Assembly: GCF_964355755.1 (NCBI RefSeq)
Contig: NC_092676.1
Span: 1,594,288 to 1,658,287, forward strand
Origin: Antedon mediterranea
Taxonomy: Eukaryota; Echinodermata; Crinoidea; Comatulida; Antedonidae
Direction of reading: 5' to 3'
Length of the DNA: 64,000 bases
The notes beneath the pieces are model-generated. The model made no database searches. It saw nothing but the letters and a program-made list of their open reading frames with translations, and was not told where the DNA came from. Positions within the stretch are counted from its first letter, which is position 1; the number at the start of each line of letters is the position of its first letter. A program made the position numbers and the translations under genes. Shown one piece after another: positions 34,613-50,812 of this stretch.

Positions 34613-35392
34613 TCATTTAGATGCTCATGATGAAGAGTTAGGTTGTTCACACCACACTCATTGCAGACACAGAGATGTAGCATCAATGATCAACATTTAG
34701 ATGCTCATGATTTAGAGTTAGCTTGTTCACACCACGCTCATTGCAGACACAGAGATGTAGCATCAATTATCAACATTTAGATGCTCATGATGTAGAGTTA
34801 GGTTGTTCACACCACGCTCATTGCAGACACAGATATGTAGCATCAATGATCAACATTTAGATGCTCATGATGTAGAGTTAGGTTGTTCACACCACGCGCA
34901 ATGCAGACACAGAGATGTAGCATCAATTATCAACATTTAGATGCTCATGATGTAGAGTTAGGTTGTTCACACCACGCTCATTGCAGACACAGAGATGTAG
35001 CATCAATTATCAACATTTAGATGCTCATGATGTAGAGTTCGGTTGTTCACACCATGCTCATTGCAGACACAGAGATGTAGCATCAATTATCAACATTTAG
35101 ATGCTCATGATGTAGAGTTAGGTTGTTCACACCACGCGCAATGCAGACACAGAGATGTAGCATCAATTATCAACATTTAGATGCTCATGATGTAGAGTTA
35201 GGTTGTTCACACCACGCTCATTGCAGACACAGATATGTAGCATCAATGATCAACATTTAGATGCTCATGATGTAGAGTTAGGTTGTTCACACCACGCGCA
35301 ATGCAGACACAGATATGTAGCATCAATTATCAACATTTAGATGCTCATGATGTAGAGTTAGGTTGTTCACACCACGCTCATTGCAGACAGTA
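34613..35392. repeat. 80-bp tandem array, nearly ten copies
   Basis: The unit contains CATTTAGATGCTCATGATGT, TTGTTCACACCACGCTCATT and GATGTAGCATCAATTATCAA. Variant bases (GCTCATTG or GCGCAATG; GAGATG or GATATG) recur in blocks, as expected from unequal exchange. Confidence 0.95.
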
Positions 35393-36741
35393 CACAGAGT
35401 AATTAATATCTGTAAATTAAAATAAAGTATAACAGTTTATGGTATTAATTGATTAATTGGTGTCAGAATGTACCTTTATGGTATGGTGGACTAATTTATT
35501 ATGTTTCACTGGTTAGATAAGTATATAGATAAGTATACAATTATTTAATTTAATTATACTTCTATTAATATTATTACATTTTTGTTATCACATTATAAAT
35601 TGTTTTAGTAAAGATTAAAAATTAATATAACTTAATGTGTTTGATATCTGTTGACAGACTATTAATATTATATGTTCACGCCCTCTCAATAGCTCCTCTT
35701 CCCCGTTTGAAAATGATTTGATCCGTTGCCCATTCTCCCATACATTAAAGGAGATTTTATCAAGGGGAGGGTCATGTATATTACACTAGTACGGAATCTA
35801 TGTCATTCATTGTCATTATTTTATAAATCCAAAGAAAGCCAATCCTACAAAAAACGCCAAAGTCAATTTTTTCATCCATTTTAATAAAACCAACCCAAAA
35901 ACTACTGACAGTTTTACATGGTTTCCCTCATCATCCAGAGGAAATGATGCGTATTTTCAATGACCTAACATAAGTGCTTTTATGATAATTTAAAGGCCTT
36001 CCAATGAATGGAACAGGCAGGTTGTAAAAAGATAAGTGGACCATAACAGCGGAAATCGTTGTATAGGTCTACTATACAACGCAATAATAATACAAGGCAA
36101 AAAGTAGACTTCCAGTAGTCAGAGTCGTATCCGATGTAACGTAACCGGGGGAACGTGACACGCACATTTTGTGCCAAAAAAAGTTAAACCGATAGAAGAG
36201 TAGAAGCACCGTATTTAATTTTACTTTTATTGGCATCGCCGCAGTAAAGCACTTTTTACGCAACGCGCAGCTGTCGTGTGATTAAGATAAATTCAGTATA
36301 GATTTCCTTATTTGTTTGTCCTCCATCAATGAAATTACTGTGAAATTAAAACGACCTTGGTGGGGTTGATGACCTCTTAATACGCGGTTACTAATGGTCA
36401 CCGTCCTAATTATGCAATTTAAAAACTTTGATTTTATTACGACGACGAAGTTCAATATTAATGATTACTTCCAGTCCGTATACAGCATACAAAGCGTCAA
36501 TATTGTCGTCTGCCAACGATGTTGTCATGCATGAAACATGCTTTTGTCTCTCGCACTCAGTTTGTAACAATTCACTCGTTTGTTAATTATTATTTTAGAA
36601 TGAATTATTAAGTTTCAGCGATGGTTTTATTGTTCGTGAATGCATGTGTTCGTAAATTTAATATAATATACATACTGTACATACAATTAAAATCAATGTG
36701 CAGGAGATACCATGCCAATAACATAATTATACGGTGATGGT

Positions 36742-36901
36742 TTAAGCTCTGTCTACACTATCAAACTAGTTTGACCAAAAAAAAGTGATGTGCCCAAAAA
36801 TGGTAGTGAAATGCCCAAATATGGTAGTGATATGACACCAAAATGTCCATATGAGCATGTTTTTTGTCACATAAAGTTTGATAAGTGTAGACAGAGCTTA
36901 A
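36742..36901. mobile_element. TTAA-type MITE, family 1, full copy
   Basis: TTAAGCTCTGTCTACACTAT at the left; GTGTAGACAGAGC then TTAA at the right. Upstream of HECA. Confidence 0.85.
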
Positions 36902-38539
36902 TATAACTGATATATTTTGATCTAGTGGAATTTCACACGCAACGACGACAACTAACGCGACGCAAGTAATTTGACCAATCACAACAGTTGCGGTAACCAA
37001 CCTTAAAAAAAAAATGACGGATGCACAATGAATGTGCCACGATTTTAAATCGTACATAAGTTGGCCTATTGACTAAATAAAAAGAACAATATGCCCGACA
37101 TAATCAACATCTGTAAAATCAGAATGATTGCATTTTGAAAGCCTTTCATTCGAAGGTTGCAAGCGGCTTAATTAATCCACCCATGGAGAAATGATTTCTC
37201 CATGATCCACCGGATCAAAAGGGCTTCTGTTACGTAATAAGAGAACCCTGGATTTAACCTTGCAACTTGACCTTGGTATTGACCATCATGACGTCACTTA
37301 CACAAACGCCGATTTAAAAATCAATTGCACTTTGCAGTAGTATAGTAGATGTTCAAACATTATTTAGAAAAAAAGTGGACTTCATTCACAAGCGCAAAGC
37401 ACCTATTATAAGAATAAATATTTATTTGATCCAATACAAATAACAAACACTACAATCAGTAAAATTTAAGAATGGATCAGTGCGACTTCCATTAATGCCA
37501 AAAATGGCGGCATACACAAGTTCTTTGATAAGAATTTAAGATCTTAAGTACGTATAGGCTATAACTATGGGATACAAACAATGGGACTTGAAAATGAATG
37601 TTATAAATAACATCTCAACAAAAGGTCACCATAGAGATAGCTCAATCGTATAATATGCTTTTATAATCTTAAAAAGATAAGCTTAACAATGAGGCATTGT
37701 AAAATAAGGACCGACATTTAATATAAAAAATATACTAGACCTACACTTGAGTGTTGTAACGGTTTTTTCACTTCGCTGTGTTATTGTTTTGATGTAAAAC
37801 CACGCATGCGTAAAATGAAAGGCGTGAGTAATTCTAGCGGTTAACCGCATCTTCCAAACGGTATTCCACATTTTTATCTCCTTGCAGGCCGACTACGATT
37901 ATGAATTACGATTACGTGCATCCTATCCGGTCATATCTCAACATTACGTGCAATTTAACATGAAATTAAATATCAGAATTATAAAATAATCGTTTACTTG
38001 GCCGGACATTGCTAATAACAACACTAAATACTACTAAATTGATGTGTTTTTGTTATATATAATAAAATAGATAAAGACTAACCAAGTACTATGTATCATA
38101 AATTGTTATAAAACGGTAAATAAAGACGACGAGAAAGCCATTTGAATTTTAAATGAAACTTCATCAATGCTTCCATATAAAGGTGTTTGTAATAAACAAT
38201 AAGAAGTGGGGATGCTGTTTTTGTTACAGAGGAAAATAAATAAGTCGTTTAATAAAAACAAAGGCAGTACATTTACATAGTATACGCTACATTCCAACCA
38301 CACGTGTTCTTTGTCTAATAATTGATAATACATTATGCATATACATACTATTTAATAAATCAATGCCTATTAATGTAATATTTATTATTAATATTTATTA
38401 CATTACACGTTCATTTCTGAAAGCGTAATAAAAACATCAACCTGGGTTACTACCGGTTAAAATGAATTTTTCGTAGCTTTGTTTTGCTAATCTAAGGTTG
38501 AACACATGCTTGTGTTTACATCTACGGACAGTCAGCAAA

Positions 38540-38786
38540 AGCCTTGGCCTTGTTAATGTGTAACCAATCAGCTGCAAGAACTGCGAGCTACACCTGCAAG
38601 CCGACCAATCACAGACAATCAGCCAAAAAATCCGGGGTAGTTTTTCCCGGTCACCAATTTTCTCCACAGTTGTAAACATAACACAGAAAACCAAACCTTA
38701 CGGTTGATGTGCTGAGCATTTTAGCTTGAAAACACCGTTTACTATCGGGCTTTTTACATTGTTTTTGTGATTTTATACATATTCAC
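38540..38786 (+). promoter_or_regulatory. HECA promoter / 5' UTR
   Basis: Two CCAAT boxes in the same orientation, AACCAATCAGC (38562-38572) and GACCAATCACAG (38603-38614), lie about 180-225 bp before the HECA start codon in a stretch less AT-rich than its surroundings. No TATA box is clear. Confidence 0.5.
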
Positions 38787-40331
38787 ATGCCGTTTACCAA
38801 AGAAGAGAAGGCCAGGCAGCGTGCTGACCAATTTAGAGAGGTAAATAATAATGATTTAGAAGAAGAAGATCCGGATTATAAAACATGTTGTGTGCCGCCG
38901 TCTGGATGTGTAGTGGGTAATGCCGTGCATATACGAGACCCGGATGTTGTTATGAAAGTTGTATGCAACAACAAAGATTGTACCTATGGAGTGTATATGC
39001 ACAAGCCGTGTTTTGCCGAGTGGGAAGAGAGTGTACTAACGTACCTACGATCGTCAGGACGGGCTAGAAGCTGGTCGGAAAAACAGCGTCGCCAAAATTT
39101 GTGGACAAAGAAAGGATACGACTTGGCATGGAAGGCATGTTCCTGTCGTTGCGGAAAGGGCCATCTACGAAAAGATCTCGATTGGCTACCACCAAAGTCC
39201 TTGGATGTAGCTGATCGTAAGAAAGCCAAGAAAAAGAAATCAAATGATAAGCCAACTATAGGTCGGGCTACGACTCTACAGCAACAGAATAGCAACGGAT
39301 CGACAACATCAAACGGTGTTCATACTCACGGCGGTCATATATCAAACGGCCACCAACATACAGGCAATTCCGTAGGAGGAGGATCGTCGCATAACGGACG
39401 TCTTCGCCACACCTCCGGAGCTTCCGTATCTTCGACAGACAGCTTCAGCAGCACACCACCAACAAGTGCGGATGAGTTCCTGTACTCGCCTGGTCCATCA
39501 CCACGTGTCAACAACGGACATATTATACGACTCGATTCGAATTCGTCGTCAGATCGTAGTTGGTCGCCGAATGGCTCCCAAACAAGCCAAAGGAATGGTT
39601 TTACATTCTCTCGCTCGAATTCGCTGAGCAGCAGCAAGGAACCACCGGTTGACAATGCTCCTCGACAGATGTCGCCGAAGACAGTCGATAATCTCAATGA
39701 CTGTCTATTTCTACGCAGAATGGACTTGTCCACATTTTTCGAGGTCCTTCCACGACATAAGCTGAATCCGTACCACATCAAGATGGACGAAGACGGCTTT
39801 GCGGCAAACGAAGAGATTCGGAAATTTATATTCAACACCATGGTTCTGCACAAGGCAACCAGCATGGCATGCTCGATGTGTGCTCGACAACTACCAATCT
39901 TTGATCGGTACCCCTTGATTGACGGAACCTGTTACCTTACCCCCGTCAAACACAGCGATACCAATCTACAAGTGAACCTTAACGGTAAACTGCAGTATCT
40001 GGGCGCAGTGTGCATGTTATGTTTAGAAGGCGTGCACAGCGTTCTATGCCGCAAATGTAAGACACCGTGGGATGGCAGCCATCATCAACTCGGAACTCTA
40101 TACTCGTACGATATATTCGCCGCATCGCCATGCTGCTCTGGCCGCGTTGGTTGCAAGCAATGCGGTAAACCGGTTATAGAACTGAGTCGTGGACCGTACT
40201 TCTTCAGTCAATATTCGCAGACTATACGTTGCCCTCATTGTGGAGTACCAGATTTCCATTTCATAAAACCATTGAGCAGCTACGAGGTTCGCGCCAACCA
40301 GATGTCTGCACAGCAACGACTAATATGTTAA
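38787..40331 (+). CDS. HECA: Headcase protein homologue
   Basis: A single-exon open frame of 514 residues (human HECA 543), with far fewer A/T-rich codons than the flanks. The N-terminal headcase domain (about residues 30-130) has a zinc-finger-like set of Cys/His (CCVPPSGC, VCNNKDC, MHKPCFAEWE) and the near-invariant GRARSWSEKQRRQNLWTKKG followed by CSCRCGKGHL. The middle (about 140-310) is Ser/Asn/Gly-rich and disordered. The C-terminal domain (about 315-514) has FLRRMDLSTFFEVLPRHKLN, CSMCARQLP, MLCLEGVHSVLCRKCKTPWD, GTLYSYDIFAASPCC and CPHCGVPDFHFIKP. Drosophila headcase controls imaginal development and progenitor-cell maintenance and is cytoplasmic; human HECA is a growth regulator. It lies between SYAP1 and TXLN, same strand. 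The ATG chosen is the first in frame, just before the domain. Confidence 0.96.
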   Translation: MPFTKEEKARQRADQFREVNNNDLEEEDPDYKTCCVPPSGCVVGNAVHIRDPDVVMKVVCNNKDCTYGVYMHKPCFAEWEESVLTYLRSSGRARSWSEKQRRQNLWTKKGYDLAWKACSCRCGKGHLRKDLDWLPPKSLDVADRKKAKKKKSNDKPTIGRATTLQQQNSNGSTTSNGVHTHGGHISNGHQHTGNSVGGGSSHNGRLRHTSGASVSSTDSFSSTPPTSADEFLYSPGPSPRVNNGHIIRLDSNSSSDRSWSPNGSQTSQRNGFTFSRSNSLSSSKEPPVDNAPRQMSPKTVDNLNDCLFLRRMDLSTFFEVLPRHKLNPYHIKMDEDGFAANEEIRKFIFNTMVLHKATSMACSMCARQLPIFDRYPLIDGTCYLTPVKHSDTNLQVNLNGKLQYLGAVCMLCLEGVHSVLCRKCKTPWDGSHHQLGTLYSYDIFAASPCCSGRVGCKQCGKPVIELSRGPYFFSQYSQTIRCPHCGVPDFHFIKPLSSYEVRANQMSAQQRLIC

Positions 40332-41888
40332 GAAACATATCGTTTACGGGTATAATAACAGAACATTGTCGTATGTAAGACTATTTTTATAACGTTGATA
40401 TTTTTAAACGCAAGTTGTGGACTAAAAGAAACATTTTTTACTGGAACATTGTTTTGAAAAGTGTTTAAAATGTGTTTACTCAAAAGAAGAATGAGTATTT
40501 GAACTTGAAGTTCTATAATAATCTTTAAAAAATAATAATTTGCATATTACGTTCATGATATCGTTATACGAGAATCTGTACGAATCCGATGTTACATTAA
40601 AATGTTGTAATGGATTCACGATATAGGCCTAAACAAAGTTAGGATCATCATACATAATATAGGCGTATAATATTACCGTAAGAGATATTTCCAGAACATA
40701 ATAATAAATGATAGTTTTCTTTTTAAATTTATATATCATACACTTTATATATGATTACAATATATTAATATACAACTTAGTAAACTTAGTATGCCTTTAG
40801 GTAAATATAAGAAAATTGCGTTGCTTTGGTAACAACAATACGCATTATTCGCGATAACAATAAGTCAAATATTACCTTATCAGATATCAAGAAAAAAAAT
40901 ATATACTTTATTTTGTACTGTATATAAATTAAAAAATGCCTATATGGTTATTATCAGTCCTTTTTATCAAGGAATTTAACATATCATTTTGTGTGTAATT
41001 ATTATTACTAATTAAGTTTAAGCAGCTTATTAAGGGATGTACAATTGTTGATCACCAAAGGACGGTTTTCATAGTAGAAAATAAGAAAAAACGAACGATG
41101 TATAAAATGTTTGTAAAGAAGTTAATAACAACAATTTTTGAAAAGTTGAATGTTTAATATTTGTTAAAAATTGCCTTGTATCGTCACGTGACGGATGCAT
41201 AACCGAGAAAGTCTTTCTGATTGGTTTTTTTTTTAAATGAATGAAACTTTATATTGCCATATATGGTCAAATCAAACTAATAGGTCGTAAAATGTATTTT
41301 TTATCAGTAAACACGTTTTTCAGCAAGTACTACTTGTAGAGGTATTTACACTTTTGTATTTTTAGAAAGTTAAATCCTTACAACATTTATCATTTTTTTT
41401 AAATAATATTTAAAAATCATTTTAGGTTGGAATAGACATTTGTGATTGCAAATACTATTACGAAAATTCTTTTCAAATATTGTTATCAACTAAATAATAT
41501 GTTTAAGCAAAATGTCTATAATGATTACGAAGTATAGCTAGCTAGGCCTATCATCATTTTGGCCAATAAGGTATTTTAGTTTGGAAGCGACAGGGTTATC
41601 TTGGCTTTCCGATATAGAGTGTGCCTCGTATTATAAGACTGATTTCTGCACTTGCCTATGTTATATCATCATTATTAAACTTTGAAGTAAAGTATAAGGA
41701 GTTGTAGATAGGCTAGCCCTATGTTTGTTTTGATTTCGATGGTGTTGTACCAGTGATGACAGGTTCATTATGTGTGACTTGTGGCGACGGCTATTCTTGC
41801 GGTTAACCACTAAATGACGAAACTCGCGATTTATATCGTATGGTGTTCAATGCATCCTATTTGAGTCAGTACGGTATACTATAGTACC

Positions 41889-42031
41889 CAAAACTTGGTT
41901 CCCACTAGGACGCGACGCAATGACGTAAACCGCAACGTGAATTGACCAATCACAAGCGACAATTGGATTCATCCATCGCTTTTGATTGGTCAATTCGCTT
42001 GCGTTGTCTCCTAGAGTGGAAAACTAAACTT
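41889..42031. mobile_element. MITE family 2 copy
   Basis: ACTTGGTTCCCACTAGGACG at the left and CTCCTAGAGTGGAAAAC at the right, with an internal inverted pair TTGACCAATCACAAGCG / GCTTTTGATTGGTCAATTCG. Confidence 0.75.
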
Positions 42032-42045
42032 AGAGGAACGCGCTA

Positions 42046-42176
42046 TTAATGCTTGGTTCCCACTAGAGAGACGCAACGCAAAGTGATATAATTATTCGAC
42101 TGTCGTTTGTCATAGGTCAACTCGTATGTGTTACGTCTACGTCTTGCATTGCGTCCCAATGGGAACCAAGCTTTAA
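42046..42176. mobile_element. MITE family 2 copy between TTAA sites
   Basis: TTAATGCTTGGTTCCCACTA at the left; AATGGGAACCAAGC then TTTAA at the right; 131 bp. It directly follows another copy and precedes a diverged third one that ends GGAAACCAAGCTTAA (42363). Confidence 0.8.
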
Positions 42177-42819
42177 GGAGACTCGGTGGTTCTCTCATTT
42201 GACGACGCAATGACGAAACCGCACAAGTACAGCGGCGGTTCACACTAATACACGCGCGCCATGCAAGTACACCAATCAGTCAGACGTGGTCTTACAGGAG
42301 GACAAGCGTTGAGCCTCGTGATTTTGGTAAATTACTTGCGTCCAAATTTGGAAACCAAGCTTAAAATGTAAGGTATACGATAAAATTGATCGATTTGGAA
42401 TTTCCCATTTGCAACAACATCAACAGGTTCATATTATGAGTTTGTAGGGATGAGTGAAGTGTAACAAAATATTAATACTACCCGATGATTGGACGATGTT
42501 TTGTTTGTCTTCAGTAAAGAGGAAGAAATCAAGCAGATTACATCCGTCATAAAAAAAAACCTAAAACGCCGACACTTAAAAATCAAAACAAATGGCTTGC
42601 CTCGTATTTTAATACATCACCCTGGTAAGTTGTAGTCATGGGGGAATCGCTAATATACCTTTATGGGAAGGTTTACCCGAGTGAAGACAAAATATAGATA
42701 CAAATTGGCATAGGTACATTTACCCAGTAAGTTGGTAGCTATACACACCAAAGTTAGCGATAATCGACCCGTGAGATCAACTTTATGAGGAACTAAAATA
42801 GCTGTACGCCTAATTTCCT

Positions 42820-43040
42820 CATGAAGCATGTTGATCATGATCACTCACGTTGATGACGACAATGATGATGTTGATCACGACGTCGACAAACGAATATTAT
42901 GAAAACATGATGACAATTTGACAGCAGTAAATGAGAATGTTGTACAACAACAATGATGATGCGATGATTATGATGATGGTGATCACGTCAATGAGTAATT
43001 GATTACGGTGATGACAACCATTATGATCATGTTGATGATG
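42820..43040. repeat. Cryptic GATGAT-rich simple sequence
   Basis: Interrupted runs of GATGATG, GATCACG and GACGAC without a fixed period. Confidence 0.7.
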
Positions 43041-44285
43041 GTGCAACAGACGACATGAGGCAAATGTTAATGTTTGATAATTGGACGGTTTACCAGAGCT
43101 TTTCTGCGACAGAGTGAATTTAAAAATACATTTGATGTCAAATTAAGATGTAGTACAACAAACACAATGTTTAATATCAACAATATAAACATCAATTTCT
43201 ATATCATCGTCTCTTTATTTATATTTCATCCTATGAAGAAGATCCCTAGGAAAGGGTTTGAAGTCAACAGCAGTATTAAATTTCCCTTTGTGTTATTCAT
43301 GTGGAACCAGCTTTTAAAATTCTTGGCACACTTCCAACATTCATCCAAGGGACGTTCTTAATTTCAAAATTCACATAAAAATAGCTTATGGTTTTTCCGA
43401 AATATTATTTTTAAACTTCGACACATTGACATTAACTTATATAGGTCTATATTTATTAAGGCATTGTTTGATTATTATTATTATTATTCATAATTACAAT
43501 CCAATTTATATAGTGTAATATGTTTGATTGCAGATGTGCATATTCTTCTAGGGTGTGTGTGAAATATGATTTATATACATTCCATAATCCGTCTGTCGAC
43601 TAGAGAGGGCCAACCGCGAATGAATAACAGTCGTTCGTAGTTGTTTTGTCTTATTTATACACTACAGTTAAAAAAAAAGTATATACACTAGTGTATACAT
43701 TTTTTGTGAAGGATCGCCGGACTATGTCAATAAATAGAGTACGGTTTTATTTATTATATTGTCAATTAAACGACGATAAAATATATATAATTTACGTTTG
43801 GGGTAAAGTTTATTTTCGTATTTGGAATTTACAAATTTAAAGTGGCTTTAATCAATCAAAGTCCTCCACTAATAATCTTTGCTATAATACAGTTACTGCT
43901 TTTAAGCAGTTATTTAAAAATAACTTGAGGGCGCTAGACACATTTAACGTTCTATCAAGGATCTACGTCTCTCTGACCTGTTGGTAGAGGCAAAGCATGG
44001 GAAAAGTCATATTATTTAAAAAAATTATAAATATTTTTTTAAACAATTATACAAAATGTCTGGATGATGAAAATTGCATCCATACTGAAACATTGTTGTC
44101 TTCACAACATTTTTGTCTGAACTTGACAACATTTGTTTTTATTTTGGCCCAAATGGCTGCCCATAATCGATCAAAAGCACACCACCAACAACTTAAAAAA
44201 CCGCACATCCATTTCGTCGTTGTTGCGGACTACCTACCTAGAATATAGGCCTAATACACGATTTGGATTAAAATCATCGAAGAAA

Positions 44286-49757
<5,472 letters not shown>

Positions 49758-49873
49758 AAATATATTTTTGGAGAGTTATAACAAAATCAGATTAAGATAA
49801 GAAAATACGATATTGACTTTGTTATGATTAAAGTAAAGGTTTGCGGTACAACACATGTCTACAAAATCTCTAT

Positions 49874-50653
49874 GGCCCTGTTTCTTCTGCCAACTAAATA
49901 CCGTATATTATACGGTATTTTTTTAATACCGTATATATACGGTATATTTTTGGCAGCAGAAACTGCGCTCATAAAAAATATACCGTATTTTGTATACCGT
50001 ATTTTCCCCACAAAATTTGTGGATAAAATACGGTATTTACAAATTTATACCGTATTTGTTGTACCCGTTTCTGCTGCCAATAAAAAACCGTTTTTTTTTT
50101 TTTACACGACAAAAGGTCAACATTCGTGTTTTTATTTTCTGTCACTGTACACACGTGTATAGATATATTCGGCGAAAATGTGGAGCGAAGACGTCACAGT
50201 TTTACTAAATAAATGTGTGTGGGGAAGCTAAAATGTCTGGCCAACTAAAAGGTAATAAAAGGGACAACCACATTTATAAAGACATTTCTAAAAAAATAAA
50301 GCAGGAGTATGGAATAGACTTGTCTCCAAAGCAAGTAAACTCAAAGCTGAAGAGCCTGCGAAAGCAGTACAACATTGCAAAATACAATAACTCGGGGAGG
50401 AGGGAATGAATTAATTGTCCCCATTATGATGTTTTCTCACAACATCTCTATCACAAGGGCTAGGCTGTTGAAAGTGAGACGTAATACTTCCTTTATTGCG
50501 ACTTTTAATTATCGATCAAATAAATGAATGGCAATTTGGGTAAAAAAGATGAAATTTAACACGACCACCCAAGAAGTTTGTTAGCAGAAACGGGGTACTA
50601 AAAAATACCGTATTTTATACCGTATTTTTAGCAGTTGCAGCAGAAACAGGCCC
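49874..50653. mobile_element. PIF/Harbinger-like DNA element with decayed Myb/SANT-like domain
   Basis: Inverted ends GGCCCTGTTTCTTCTGCC and GCAGCAGAAACAGGCCC are flanked by TAT (49871-49873, 50654-50656). The subterminal parts are rich in TACCGTAT/ATACGGTA palindromes. Inside, on the plus strand, a broken frame reads MWSEDVTVLLNK (50177), then in a shifted frame from about 50233 KGNKRDNHIYKDISKKIKQE, continuing with KQVNSKLKSLRKQY. This resembles the Myb/SANT-like DNA-binding domain of the second PIF/Harbinger protein or a related host MADF/trihelix domain. Stop codons and the frame change show it is dead. No DDE transposase is present. Confidence 0.7.
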
Positions 50654-50812
50654 TATCTGCACTATCAATGTGACAAAAAAATATGATGTGCCCATATATG
50701 AACATGATTTGGTCATATCACTACCATATTTGGTCATATCACTACCATATTTGGTCATATCACTACCATATTTTGGTACATCACACATTTTTTGTCCAAC
50801 TAGTTTGATATT
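50654..50812. mobile_element. MITE family 1, diverged copy
   Basis: TCTGCACTATCAATGTGACA, three tandem CATATCACTACCATATTTGG blocks and AACTAGTTTGATAT. It directly abuts the PIF-like element. Confidence 0.65.

Larger units (their letters stand above)
33941..38786. other. SYAP1-HECA intergenic region
   Basis: SYAP1 3' UTR with tandem repeats, an 80-bp repeat array (34613-35392), AT-rich unique DNA, a family-1 MITE (36742-36901), a degraded family-2-like stretch (36929-36995, with TTGACCAATCACAA) and the HECA promoter. No coding exon was recognised. Confidence 0.6.
40332..44285. other. HECA-TXLN intergenic region
   Basis: HECA 3' UTR (AT-rich, with AATAAA near 40703), a cluster of family-2 MITEs (41889-42363), a GATGAT-rich cryptic repeat (42820-43040), and the taxilin promoter with AAAATGGCTGCC (44149-44160, a YY1-like site). 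No further gene recognised; short open frames at 43074-43361 and 43997-44248 have no resemblance to known proteins. Confidence 0.55.

Noticed and set aside
38984-40316. Minus-strand open frames of 63-176 codons
   Set aside because: Antisense shadows of the HECA coding exon; they have no splice or family support.
43074-44248. Plus-strand frames of 64-95 codons before TXLN
   Set aside because: AT-rich with low-complexity composition, no known domain; the frame at 44154-44248 could at most be an upstream frame in the TXLN leader.
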